Source of the DNA: Pseudoxanthomonas sp. YR558
GTDB lineage: Bacteria > Pseudomonadota > Gammaproteobacteria > Xanthomonadales > Xanthomonadaceae
Direction: 5' to 3'
NCBI RefSeq assembly: GCF_900116385.1
Contig: NZ_FPCI01000001.1
Span: 1,240,001 to 1,304,000 of the forward strand
DNA: 64,000 bases
Positions 1-8,216 of the stretch are shown here, in pieces. Within the stretch, counting starts at the first letter, position 1. Every line of letters starts with the position of its first letter. A model generated the notes under the pieces. That model was not told the DNA's origin, searched no databases, and was given only the letters and a program-made list of their open reading frames with translations. The position numbers and the translations under genes are program-made.

Positions 1-312
1 CGCCGCGCCGGTTTCCGCCTGCGCTGGCTGCTGCCCACCGGCGACCGCGGCGAGGAAAGCCCGGTGGACTGGGCACCCGACACGGGCGTGGGCCCGTCGC
101 AGGCGCATGACCAGCGCGAGGCCTACGCTCGCCTTGTGCAGGCCTTGCGCGCATTGCCGGCACGCCAGCGCGAAGCGTTCACGCTGCGCGTGCTGGAAGA
201 ACTGGACGTGGCGGACACCGCACGCGTCATGGGCTGCTCGGAGGGATCGGTGAAGACGCACCTGTCCCGCGCGCGCGATGCCCTACAGAAGCAACTGGAG
301 GAATTCCGATGA
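1..312 (+). CDS. ECF-type RNA polymerase sigma factor, C-terminal part (5' end outside window)
   Basis: The frame is open from base 1, so the gene begins upstream of the window; an internal GTG at 64 is unlikely to be the true start. The visible part is sigma region 4: a LPARQREAFTLR helix, then a helix-turn-helix (ADTARVMGCSEGSVKTHLSRA) that reads the -35 element, ending in a basic helix. Region 2 is not visible, so the subgroup cannot be set. The stop overlaps the start of the next gene (ATGA at 309-312), which indicates translational coupling with the membrane protein that follows, the usual place for a sigma-associated regulator. Confidence 0.85.
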   Translation, partial: RRAGFRLRWLLPTGDRGEESPVDWAPDTGVGPSQAHDQREAYARLVQALRALPARQREAFTLRVLEELDVADTARVMGCSEGSVKTHLSRARDALQKQLEEFR

Positions 313-695
313 ACCCCGTCCATCCCCACGACGACACCGGTTTCGATGCGCAGGCCCGCGGCCTGCATCGCGCATCGCTGGCGCAGGTGTCCCCGCAGAC
401 CCTGATGCGCCTGCGCACGGCACGTCACGAAGCGCAGCGCGCGGCACCCGCCGGGAGCGCGCGCGCGTGGCGCTGGCTGACCGCGACCGCATTCAGCGCG
501 GTGCTCGCGGTGGGCGTCGGATTGCAATTCCTGCCGCGCACGTCGACCGCACCGGCGCCCGGCGCGGCGACGCCCGTCGCCGTGACCGATGGCGAAGCCT
601 CACTGGACGAAGCCACGACCGGCACGCTGGAAGAAGACCCCGACCTGTACCTGTGGCTGGCGTCGGCCGATGCGCAGCCTCTTGCGATGGAGTGA
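309..695 (+). CDS. Single-pass membrane protein of the sigma operon (DUF3619-like, possible anti-sigma factor)
   Basis: This is a 128-residue protein with a polar N-terminal part of about 55 residues, one hydrophobic segment at about 56-78 (WLTATAFSAVLAVGVGLQFL) and an acidic, Ala/Thr-rich tail ending in a DPDLYLWL patch. The topology suits a membrane regulator that contacts its sigma factor through the cytoplasmic N-terminus, but no zinc-binding anti-sigma motif is visible. The order sigma factor, DUF3619-like, DUF3106 is a recurring arrangement in proteobacteria, and that is the main basis for the call. It overlaps the sigma gene by 4 bases and ends 3 bases before the DUF3106 gene. Confidence 0.6.
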   Translation: MNPVHPHDDTGFDAQARGLHRASLAQVSPQTLMRLRTARHEAQRAAPAGSARAWRWLTATAFSAVLAVGVGLQFLPRTSTAPAPGAATPVAVTDGEASLDEATTGTLEEDPDLYLWLASADAQPLAME

Positions 696-698
696 CCC

Positions 699-1142
699 AT
701 GACATCCCGTACTGCCCGCCTGCTCGCCCTCTGCCTGCTGGTCTTCGCGTCCGCGCAGGCATTCGCGCAGTCCGCGCCGCCCGCCCCCCTGCCCACGTGG
801 GAGCAGCTGACCCCGCAGCAGCGCGAAGCGCTGATCGCGCCACTGCGCGACCGCTGGAACCGTGAGCCGGACGAACGCCCCCGCATGCTGGAGCGCGCAC
901 AGCGCTGGCAGTCCATGTCGCCCGAGCAGCGTGCGCAGGCGCGCCACGGCATGAAACGCTTCGAAGGGATGAATCCCGAACAGCGCCGCCAGGCCCGCGC
1001 GCTCTATGGCCGCATGAAGGAGCTCACGCCGGAACAGCGCACCGCGCTCCGCGACGAGTGGAAGAAGATGACGCCCGAACAACGCGACGCCTGGATGAAA
1101 GACAACGCGCCGCGGCGCCGGCCGCAGCGCGAAGAGCGCTGA
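699..1142 (+). CDS. DUF3106 domain periplasmic protein with repeated TPEQR motifs
   Basis: The 147-residue product has a signal peptide at residues 1-23 (LLALCLLVFASAQAFA, cleavage after AFA) and a charged helical body. Five copies of a (L/M)(T/S/N)PEQR-type motif start at about residues 37, 73, 91, 109 and 124, separated by Arg/Trp-rich helices. This is the DUF3106 pattern and recalls the LTxxQ motif of Spy/CpxP periplasmic chaperones, though function is unproven. It is the third gene of the sigma operon, so it is likely co-expressed with, or a target of, that sigma factor. The C-terminus is very basic (RRRPQREER). Confidence 0.8.
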   Translation: MTSRTARLLALCLLVFASAQAFAQSAPPAPLPTWEQLTPQQREALIAPLRDRWNREPDERPRMLERAQRWQSMSPEQRAQARHGMKRFEGMNPEQRRQARALYGRMKELTPEQRTALRDEWKKMTPEQRDAWMKDNAPRRRPQREER

Positions 1143-1160
1143 TCGCGTTCTGCTTTCGCG

Positions 1161-2267
1161 TCAGGCCGCCTGTGCGGGCGCGCCAGGCCGTTCGGGCCAC
1201 ACGGTCTTCGCCAGCAGTTCGTCGTCCCAGTCGAACTGCAACGCACCGTCCTTGATGAACAAGGACACGAAGTTCAGCACGTTGCGTGCATACATCTCGC
1301 TGGCGTGCACCGCGCCGAGGCTGGCGAGGTTCAGCGGTCCGGCCACCGTCACGCCCTGCTGGTCGTAGGTATCGCCCGGCCGGGTGAGTTCGCAGTTTCC
1401 GCCGGTTTCCGCGGCCAGGTCCACGATGACACTGCCGGGCTTCATGCCCGCGACCATCGCGGCGGTGATGATCTTCGGCGCTGGACGCCCCGGCACCGCG
1501 GCCGTGCAGACGACCACGTCGATGCCCTTGAGGTGGTCGGCCAGGCGTTGCTGCTGCAGGGCGCGTTCTTCTTCGGTGAGCTGGCGCGCATAACCGCCCT
1601 CGCCTGCCGCGCTGACGCCCAAGTCGAGGAACTTGCCGCCGAGCGATTCGATCTGCTCGCGCGTCTCCGGACGCACGTCGAAGCCTTCCACCTGCGCGCC
1701 CAGCCGCTTGGCGGTCGCGATGGCCTGCAGGCCGGCCACGCCGGCACCGACGATCAGCACCTTCGACGGGCGAATCGTGCCGGCAGCGGTCGTGAGCATC
1801 GGAAAGAAGCGCGGCGCCAGTTGCGCGGCGATCAGCACGGCCTTGTAGCCCGCCATGCCGGCCTGCGAACTGAGTACGTCCATCGCCTGCGCGCGCGTGG
1901 TGCGCGGCAGCCGTTCGAGTGGGAAATTCTGCAGGCCGCGTGCCTGCAGCGCGTCGGCGCGCGCGGGATCGGCGGTGGGCTGGAGCACGCCGACCAGGCT
2001 GGCGCCCGGCTTGAACGCGGCGATCGCATCGGCAGGCGGCGCCTGCACGCAGAGCAGGACGTCGGCGTGCGCCCGCCCCTCGCCACCGTCCAGGGTGGCG
2101 CCGGCGTCCGTGTAAGCCTGATCGATGAAACCGGCACCCGCACCTGCGCCGCGCTCGACGACGACCTGCGCGCCGGCGGCGATCAGCTTCTTCACTGTTT
2201 CCGGCGTGGCGGCCACGCGACGCTCACCGGCCGCGGACTCCTTCAGTACCTGCACTTCGACCGCCAT
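1161..2267 (-). CDS. pntAA: NAD(P) transhydrogenase subunit alpha part 1
   Basis: The 368-residue protein corresponds to domain I of proton-translocating transhydrogenase, the NAD(H)-binding part that passes hydride to NADP. The N-terminus (KESAAGERRVAATPETV) and the Rossmann segment VLIVGAGVAGLQAIATAKRLGA at about 165-186 are typical of the AlaDh/PNT family. It stops at the end of domain I and has no membrane helices, so it is the soluble alpha-1 chain of a three-subunit enzyme. In most three-subunit systems pntAB and pntB follow directly. Here a convergent gene ends 18 bases downstream, so the partner genes must lie elsewhere or be absent. Alanine dehydrogenase is a less likely alternative. 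Confidence 0.88.
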   Translation of the reverse strand: MAVEVQVLKESAAGERRVAATPETVKKLIAAGAQVVVERGAGAGAGFIDQAYTDAGATLDGGEGRAHADVLLCVQAPPADAIAAFKPGASLVGVLQPTADPARADALQARGLQNFPLERLPRTTRAQAMDVLSSQAGMAGYKAVLIAAQLAPRFFPMLTTAAGTIRPSKVLIVGAGVAGLQAIATAKRLGAQVEGFDVRPETREQIESLGGKFLDLGVSAAGEGGYARQLTEEERALQQQRLADHLKGIDVVVCTAAVPGRPAPKIITAAMVAGMKPGSVIVDLAAETGGNCELTRPGDTYDQQGVTVAGPLNLASLGAVHASEMYARNVLNFVSLFIKDGALQFDWDDELLAKTVWPERPGAPAQAA

Positions 2268-2331
2268 GCGCCCCTCGTCGTTAGGCCAACCGTACGACGA
2301 TGCTAGCAGAGCGCGGCAGAGCCGCGCAGGC

Positions 2332-4629
2332 TCAGGTCAGCGGGGTCGGCGGGACCGGCTCGAGGCGTTCGATCACGCCCTGCATGGCGCTGTCGAACGC
2401 ATCCTCGCTCTGGTGCGTGCGCAGGCGGCCCAGCCGGACCATCGCGGCCAGTTCTTCGGGCGAGGCGACGCAGAAGCGCACGCCGCGGCGATTGACGAAC
2501 AGCAGGCGCGAGGAGATCGGGCTGACCCACGACAGCTTGCCCGGCTGCACCTTGTTGTCCTTGTCGATGAAGTCCAGCCAGGTGCCGATGGCGAGATTGC
2601 GGAAGTGGTCGGCGTCGCTGTGGTCGAAGTCGAGCGTGTCCGCGCCGGCCACCAACTGGATCGGCGTGGTGTCTTCTTCCACAGCGGGCTTGGGCAGCAC
2701 CACCTGCGGCAACTCCGGCAAGGCGCGCTCGAGATCCGGGCGTGCCGCGGCCACGGCCTGCAGCGTGTCGTGCAGCGCATCGACCGCACCGGCGGCGGCG
2801 TCGAGGTTCATGCCGACACTGGAAAACACTTTCACCAACGCCGGACGCCACGCCTGCAGCCACGGCTTGCCGATGACATGGCGCTGGGCTTCGGTGAGTT
2901 CTTCCAGCACGCCGTCGGCGAGCGCCAGCGATTCACGCAGGCCGTCGCCTTCCTCGCCCTCGCGCAGCACGGTCATGGTGACGTGGTGGGCCCAGGGCTG
3001 GCGCAGGAAATCCTCGATGGCCTGCGGCACGGTGCGCTCGGACAAACGCTCGTCCAACTCGGTGTTCATCCGCGCGCGCGCGGCTTCCAGGCGTTCCTGG
3101 CCGCGCTGGATCTCGGCGGCACGGCGCTCGGCGATCTCGATGCGGCGGCGGTGCTGCTCCAGGAAGGAGCGGAATTCTTCTTCCAGGGTCAGGAAGATCG
3201 CCAGGTTCTCGTTGAACTCGGCGGTGAGACGATCGACGACCTCTTCGACCTTGGTCAGCAGCGTGCGCTCGGCGGCACTCTCGCCGTTGTTGCCCTCGCA
3301 GGCCTCGGCCAGCACGTTGAGCAGGCGGCGCGCAGGATGCGTCTTCTGGACGAACATCCTGCGGTCCAGCAGGGCGACCTTGACGAACGGGACGACGAGG
3401 CGCCCGATCAGTTCGCGCGGACGGCCGTCCAGGTCGCGCTCGTCGAGCATCACGTCGAACAGCATGCCGACCAGGTCGATGGCGTCCTCGTCGACCGGCG
3501 CCAGGCGCGCGGTGGACGGATCCACGCCCAGCTGCATGGCGCTGCTGAGTACTTCGTTCTTCAGCCGCTGCGACAGCGACTCGCCGGTGTCGCCGATGGC
3601 GGCACGCAGCGTGGCGCTCGGCGTGGCCTGCAGCAGCGACAACACGGACAACATCTCGCGCTGGGACAGATCGCGCTGAGGATGGGAGGGTCGCGGCTGG
3701 TCCTGCGGCACGTCCCGGCCCCGGCGCGACTCCTGCAGCAGGTGATGCAGGGCTTCCAGCAGGACGCCCTGGGTACCGGGCGCCGCGGAGTAGCCCGGCG
3801 GCACGTCGCCGAATCCTGCCGGTGATGCGGGCGCCGCATGGGACGCCTGCAGGCCGCGGTTCATGCCGGCCATGCGGTTGAGGAAGCGGGCGGCCCAGGC
3901 GGGTGCGCCGGGTTCGTCGCCGGACATCAGGTCCTCGATGTCCTGCGCGACTTCCGACTTCGGTGCGCGACGCTCCGGCATATCCGGCGCCACGCCCATC
4001 TGGGCAAGGCGCTGGTCCAGCGCGGCGTAGATGCGGGCGATCGCCGGCACCAGGTCGCGCTCGCACAGCTTGATGACGACCAGGCGCACTTCGGCGGTCA
4101 GGTCGCAGGCGGCGAAGCCCTGGTGCACCGCGACGCCGATGTGCTCAGCGCCCACAGGATTGAATTCGGCCTCCAGCGCCGCCTGCCCGGCCAGCCAACC
4201 GAGGCGGCGGTCCAGGCGCGTCAGCACCGGCTTGCAGTCGCGCAGGATCACGCTGGCCAGGTTGCGCACGGCCAGGCGGGATTCCAGCTCCTGGTCGGTC
4301 ACCAGGGTCAGCGCGTCGTCCGGAGAGTGCGCGAAGGCGCTTTCCATCGACAGCGGGCGACCTTCCTGCAATGCCTTCCAGGCGAATTGCAGGTGGGCGC
4401 GGAAGCGCACGATGATGTCTTCGCGCCGGCGGCGCAGCTCGCGCATGGCATCCAGGAACGCCATCTGCGACGGACCCGCACGCTCGGCACGGTCGAACAG
4501 CGCATCGTCGAAACGGCCGAGCGCCACCGCGAAGGCATCCACCAACGGCGGAATGGCCGCGTCTCGCGCTTGATCAAGCATGCGCGTTTCCCGGCCGGGA
4601 CGATCGGCGATATTGAGGACGTTCGACAT
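2332..4629 (-). CDS. DUF1631 family protein
   Basis: A protein of 765 residues starting MSNVLNIADRPG; the frame stays open far upstream, but that extension is low quality and the ATG at 4629 fits family length. The body is largely helical and acidic, with a central RRRIEIAERRAAEIQRG-type coiled segment. The C-terminal about 110 residues (GTWLDFIDKDNKVQ, LSWVSPIS, LLFVNRRGVR) look like a small beta-barrel of the kind seen in PilZ-like domains. The family is conserved in gammaproteobacteria and often mislabelled thymidine phosphorylase; its function is not established. It is transcribed divergently from the nitroreductase gene, with a 153-base gap. Confidence 0.82.
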   Translation of the reverse strand: MSNVLNIADRPGRETRMLDQARDAAIPPLVDAFAVALGRFDDALFDRAERAGPSQMAFLDAMRELRRRREDIIVRFRAHLQFAWKALQEGRPLSMESAFAHSPDDALTLVTDQELESRLAVRNLASVILRDCKPVLTRLDRRLGWLAGQAALEAEFNPVGAEHIGVAVHQGFAACDLTAEVRLVVIKLCERDLVPAIARIYAALDQRLAQMGVAPDMPERRAPKSEVAQDIEDLMSGDEPGAPAWAARFLNRMAGMNRGLQASHAAPASPAGFGDVPPGYSAAPGTQGVLLEALHHLLQESRRGRDVPQDQPRPSHPQRDLSQREMLSVLSLLQATPSATLRAAIGDTGESLSQRLKNEVLSSAMQLGVDPSTARLAPVDEDAIDLVGMLFDVMLDERDLDGRPRELIGRLVVPFVKVALLDRRMFVQKTHPARRLLNVLAEACEGNNGESAAERTLLTKVEEVVDRLTAEFNENLAIFLTLEEEFRSFLEQHRRRIEIAERRAAEIQRGQERLEAARARMNTELDERLSERTVPQAIEDFLRQPWAHHVTMTVLREGEEGDGLRESLALADGVLEELTEAQRHVIGKPWLQAWRPALVKVFSSVGMNLDAAAGAVDALHDTLQAVAAARPDLERALPELPQVVLPKPAVEEDTTPIQLVAGADTLDFDHSDADHFRNLAIGTWLDFIDKDNKVQPGKLSWVSPISSRLLFVNRRGVRFCVASPEELAAMVRLGRLRTHQSEDAFDSAMQGVIERLEPVPPTPLT

Positions 4630-4782
4630 GCACAAGGTTCCCCGCCTTGGCAGGCGAAAGGAGTTCGGGGGAGGCGGACCGGAATCCGCAGCGCCATCGT
4701 AGGAAATCCGCGGGACGGGCAACCGTGATGGCCTCGGCATTTTAGTGCCATGCAACAAGATGTGACACGCTAAACTTGACGC

Positions 4783-5358
4783 ATGTCGCTTCCCTCCCCC
4801 CTGCAGTTCCTCGACGCCCGTCGTTCGGTGCCCTCCAAGCAACTCGGCGAGCCCGGCCCCGACGACGCCACCCTCCTTCGCATGCTGACGTCCGCGGTCC
4901 GCGTGCCGGACCACGGCAAGCTGGTGCCGTTCCGCTTCATCCGCATCCAGGGCAACGCCCGCCATGCACTGGGCGAACAGCTTGCGGCACGCACCTTGCA
5001 TCTCGACCCCGGCGCTGCCTCTGCAGTGGTGGAGAAGGATCGCGCACGCTTCTCGCATGCGCCGACCATCATCACCGTGGTCGCCCGACTCACCGCCGGC
5101 CACAAGGTGCCGGAGCAGGAGCAGCTGCTGACCGCCGGCAGTGTGTGCTTCGCGCTGCTGCAGGCCGCACTGGCGTTGGGCTTCGGCGCGCAGTGGTTGA
5201 CCGGATGGATGGCCTACGACGAAGCCGTCGCCGCGACGCTCGGTCTCGCGCCGAACGAACGCGTCGCCGGCTTCATCCACATCGGCACGCCACAGGTGGA
5301 AGCGCCCGAACGCGATCGCCCGAATCCGGCCGCGCTGCTGACCGACTGGACGCCCTGA
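4783..5358 (+). CDS. Nitroreductase family protein (YdjA-like)
   Basis: A 191-residue flavoprotein of the short nitroreductase class. The N-terminal RRSVPSKQL gives the basic FMN-phosphate contact, followed by PDHGKLVPFRFI, typical of the YdjA group (where it reads PDHGxLxPWR). The C-terminal third has FGAQWLTGW and a glycine-rich stretch that closes the FMN site. Such enzymes reduce nitroaromatics or quinones with NAD(P)H as homodimers in the cytoplasm; the natural substrate is unknown. A TAAACT sequence about 14 bases before the ATG could be a -10 element. The exonuclease gene starts 10 bases after the stop. Confidence 0.85.
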   Translation: MSLPSPLQFLDARRSVPSKQLGEPGPDDATLLRMLTSAVRVPDHGKLVPFRFIRIQGNARHALGEQLAARTLHLDPGAASAVVEKDRARFSHAPTIITVVARLTAGHKVPEQEQLLTAGSVCFALLQAALALGFGAQWLTGWMAYDEAVAATLGLAPNERVAGFIHIGTPQVEAPERDRPNPAALLTDWTP

Positions 5359-5368
5359 GGCCGCCGGC

Positions 5369-6280
5369 GTGCGCGCGCTCTACCTGGTCGACGCCAGCCT
5401 GTACGTGTTCCGCGCCTGGCATTCGATGCCGGACGAATTCCAGGACGCCGATGGCTGGCCCACCAACGCGGTGCATGGCTTCGCGCGTTTCCTGCTGGAG
5501 CTGCTGGAGAAGGAGCGCCCGGCGCATATCGCGATCGCCTTCGACGAAGCGCTCGACAGCTGCTTCCGCAACCGTCTGTACCCAGCCTACAAAGCCAACC
5601 GCGACCCCGCGCCGGAGGAGTTGCGCCGGCAGTTCACCCACTGCAAGGCACTCTGCGCCGCGCTCGGCCTGAGCGTGCTGTCGCATGGCGAATACGAAGC
5701 CGACGACCTGATCGGCAGCGCGCTACATGCTGCGCGGCCGCTGGACTTCCGTGGCGTCATCGTGTCGGCCGACAAGGACCTCTCCCAGTTGCTGACCGAA
5801 CACGACGAGCAATGGGACTTCGCGCGCGGCCAGCGCTGGGGCATGGCGGGCGTGAAGGCGCGCCATGGCGTGGAGGCGCGGCAGATCGCCGACTACCTCG
5901 CGCTCACCGGCGATGCGGTGGACAACATTCCGGGCGTCAGCGGCATCGGCGCGAAGTCGGCCGCCATCCTGCTCGCGCACTTCGGCGATCTCGACACGCT
6001 GCTGGCGCGCGTGGACGAAGTGGCGTTCCTGCGCCTGCGCGGCGCCGCGACCATGGCGACGCGTTTGCGCGAGCAGCGGGAACACGCACTGCTGTGGCGC
6101 CAGCTCACCACCATCGCGCTGGATGCCCCACTCGGTGACATCGCCACCGGTCACGCACGCGGGCAGGCCGACGGCGACATGCTCGCCGGGCTGTCGGACG
6201 CCCTGCGCTTCGGCCCGATGACACGGCGCCGACTGCGCGTGGCCGCCGGGCTGGAGGATGGCGGCTACGCCCGCCTGTAA
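5369..6280 (+). CDS. 5'-3' exonuclease (PIN/FEN family, Pol I-type 5' nuclease domain)
   Basis: The 303-residue protein begins at a GTG and has the 5' nuclease fold: N-terminal metal aspartate in YLVDASLYVFRAWH, the clamp region FDEALDSCFRNRLYPAYKANR, the acidic cluster EYEADDLIGS and SADKDLSQL, then the helix-3-turn-helix DNA-binding motif (GDAVDNIPGVSGIGAKSA). It is the size of a stand-alone 5' nuclease rather than a polymerase. It probably trims flaps or RNA primers. The gene follows the nitroreductase by 10 bases, which suggests co-transcription. All visible metal-binding acidic residues are present. Confidence 0.88.
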   Translation: MRALYLVDASLYVFRAWHSMPDEFQDADGWPTNAVHGFARFLLELLEKERPAHIAIAFDEALDSCFRNRLYPAYKANRDPAPEELRRQFTHCKALCAALGLSVLSHGEYEADDLIGSALHAARPLDFRGVIVSADKDLSQLLTEHDEQWDFARGQRWGMAGVKARHGVEARQIADYLALTGDAVDNIPGVSGIGAKSAAILLAHFGDLDTLLARVDEVAFLRLRGAATMATRLREQREHALLWRQLTTIALDAPLGDIATGHARGQADGDMLAGLSDALRFGPMTRRRLRVAAGLEDGGYARL

Positions 6281-6310
6281 ATCGTCATCGCCAGCGGCTA
6301 GCATCGGGCC

Positions 6311-6871
6311 ATGGACGAACACGACAAGCGCAAGGCGCCGCCGCAGGTGGTGTGGGAAGGCAAATACCAGCGGATGATGGTCCGCGGCACCTGGGAATAC
6401 GTGGAGCGCGCGCACGCCGGTGGGCTGGCGGCCATCATCATCGCGGTCACACCCGAAGACGAGGTGCTGTTCGTCGAGCAGTTCCGCGTGCCGTTGCAGG
6501 CGCTGACCATCGAAATGCCCGCCGGCCTGGTCGGCGATATCCATGCCGACGAATCCATCGAAGTTTCCGCGATCCGGGAACTCGAGGAAGAAACCGGCTG
6601 GACCGCCGCGCATGCCGAGGTGCTGATGATCGGCCCCACCTCGTCGGGCAGCAGCAGCGAGAAGATCGCCTTCGTCCGCGCGACCGGACTGCGAAAGGTC
6701 GGCGATGGCGGCGGCGATGGCGATGAGGACATCACCGTGCATGCCATCCCGCGTGTACGCGCCGCCGCGTGGCTGGCGCAGAAGATGGCCGAAGGCTACG
6801 AACTGGATGCGAAGCTCTGGGCGGGCCTGTGGATGATCGACCACACGCTCGACGGCGCGCCGCGGCAATAG
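6311..6871 (+). CDS. Nudix hydrolase
   Basis: A 186-residue protein with a complete Nudix box at about residues 76-98: G-x5-E-x7-RELEEETGW, matching the family consensus at every key position. The N-terminal EGKYQRMMVRGTWEYVER and the following AGGLAAIIIAVTP resemble ADP-ribose pyrophosphatase-type enzymes, so ADP-ribose or a similar nucleotide sugar is a plausible substrate, but specificity cannot be read from the sequence. A glycine/aspartate stretch (GDGGGDGDEDI) at about 136-146 is a small low-complexity insertion. The gene follows the exonuclease by 30 bases. Confidence 0.87.
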   Translation: MDEHDKRKAPPQVVWEGKYQRMMVRGTWEYVERAHAGGLAAIIIAVTPEDEVLFVEQFRVPLQALTIEMPAGLVGDIHADESIEVSAIRELEEETGWTAAHAEVLMIGPTSSGSSSEKIAFVRATGLRKVGDGGGDGDEDITVHAIPRVRAAAWLAQKMAEGYELDAKLWAGLWMIDHTLDGAPRQ

Positions 6872-6875
6872 CGGA

Positions 6876-7292
6876 TCAGGATGCCCTGACCGCGTAACCG
6901 GCCAGGCGCCAGACGCCCTCGTCTTCTCGCCGCAGGGTCACCGTTTCGCGATGCGGCGCCGCGGTTGCGCCAAACGCGACAGAGAACTCCAGCACCGCAT
7001 ACGTGCCCGGCTGCCATTGCGGACGCTGGCCCGGCTGATCGACCCGCACTGCTGCCCAGCGCCGGTCCAGGCCGGGCCCGAGCGCGCCGTGGCGTTGCGC
7101 TAGCAGTGCGATGAAGGCTTCACGGCCCATTGCGCGCCGGATGGTGTCCGAAGCGGCTTCCCACAGGACCTCGTGCTGGCCGCGCTCGATCGCTTTGATG
7201 AAGCGCATGGCCGACATGCCCAGGCGGGGAATATCGACGTCCTCCAGTCCGATCCGGGTTTCGTGCACCGGCTCGGTTTGCGCGATCGTCAT
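6876..7292 (-). CDS. DUF4019 domain protein
   Basis: The product is 138 residues from the ATG at 7292, chosen because a GGAG ribosome-binding site lies about 7 bases upstream and the much longer open frame has no family character. The core (WEAASDTIRRAMGREAFIALL, then GPGLDRRWAAVRV and YAVLEFSVAF) is the DUF4019 pattern, an NTF2-like small domain usually found in exported proteins. No signal peptide is visible here, so it is probably cytoplasmic. It converges with the Nudix gene, leaving 4 bases between stops. Function unknown. Confidence 0.75.
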   Translation of the reverse strand: MTIAQTEPVHETRIGLEDVDIPRLGMSAMRFIKAIERGQHEVLWEAASDTIRRAMGREAFIALLAQRHGALGPGLDRRWAAVRVDQPGQRPQWQPGTYAVLEFSVAFGATAAPHRETVTLRREDEGVWRLAGYAVRAS

Positions 7293-7592
7293 GGCTTTCT
7301 CCGGGAGCGGCTGGGCCGTGTCGCCGCCCCTAGCAGAAAGGTGCCGGCACACATGCGGGAGGTTCGCGTCCGCGCTCGGCCACCGGACACGCGCGGTCTC
7401 CGACGACTGAATGCCCGCCAACGTGTCGGGATCCAAGGTCATCCCACGTCGCTGACAGGCGTTCCGCGCTCGTCCCCCACGAGCCGATGACGTGCGCCTG
7501 ACTATTGCCTCCTCGCCGCCCTGCTGGCCACCTCCCCTTCCGCACTGGCCCATGCGTCCTCGCACGACCCCTCGGGCGAATGGCAGCCCGAT

Positions 7593-8210
7593 GTGGAGAC
7601 GAATACGCATCTCCTGCAGGAAGCCGAGCGCGCCATGCCTGCGGGTGCGCGCCCTGAGCGCGGCGCTCCTCCGGGCCGCGGCGGCGGACCTGGCGGCCGG
7701 CGGGGAGGTGCGGGAGGGCCTCCGCCCGGCAACGACGGGGATGGATCGATGGGTCCACCGCCAGGGCGCGGCGGCCCGATGGGACCACCCTCAAGCGGCA
7801 GCCGGCCTGCTGGCGGACGTCCGAGCCTGAAGGGCCTGCTGCCGGCGCAGGGCGCGTTCGCCGCGCCCGACGATGCGGTGCTGGTGCTGCAACGGATGCG
7901 CGAATCGGTGGTATTCGGCACCTCGGACGGTCGCGACGTGGTGGTGATACCCCTGTCCGGCACGCTGGATCTCGCCGACGGCACGCGCGCCACGCTGCGC
8001 GATGAAGGCGGCCATTTGGCGCTGCAACTGGAGGTTCCCGATGGACGTCGCGCGACATATCGCTACACCCTTCCCGACGCGGCCTCCGGCGCGCTTCGCA
8101 TCGACATCACCGTCGAGGGCGACCGCCTGCCCGGCGGCAGCGTGCGGCTGCAGCGCGCGTATCGGCGCATGAAGGTCGACGTCGCCAGCCCGGCGCGCGC
8201 GTCGCCGTGA
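7593..8210 (+). CDS. Exported Gly/Pro-rich protein of unknown function; 5' end disrupted
   Basis: From the internal GTG the product is 205 residues: a Gly/Pro/Arg-rich region (about 15-75) and then a beta-rich C-terminal domain (VFGTSDGRDVVVIPLSG, then DGTRATLRDEGGHLALQLEV). The same frame upstream, 7491-7592, encodes an excellent signal peptide (CLLAALLATSPSALAHA), but a TGA at 7488-7490 blocks it and no ATG, GTG or TTG lies between that stop and the signal. An ATG sits one frame over at 7487. Removing one base near 7490 would join it to the signal sequence, so a frameshift or sequence error is likely and the native gene probably begins near 7487. Start confidence is low. Confidence 0.6.
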   Translation: METNTHLLQEAERAMPAGARPERGAPPGRGGGPGGRRGGAGGPPPGNDGDGSMGPPPGRGGPMGPPSSGSRPAGGRPSLKGLLPAQGAFAAPDDAVLVLQRMRESVVFGTSDGRDVVVIPLSGTLDLADGTRATLRDEGGHLALQLEVPDGRRATYRYTLPDAASGALRIDITVEGDRLPGGSVRLQRAYRRMKVDVASPARASP

Positions 8211-8216
8211 GTGCGA

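Noticed and set aside
4630..5280. N-terminal extension of the DUF1631 protein
   Set aside because: The frame stays open for 217 more codons, but this part overlaps the nitroreductase gene and has no family similarity; the ATG at 4629 gives the normal length.
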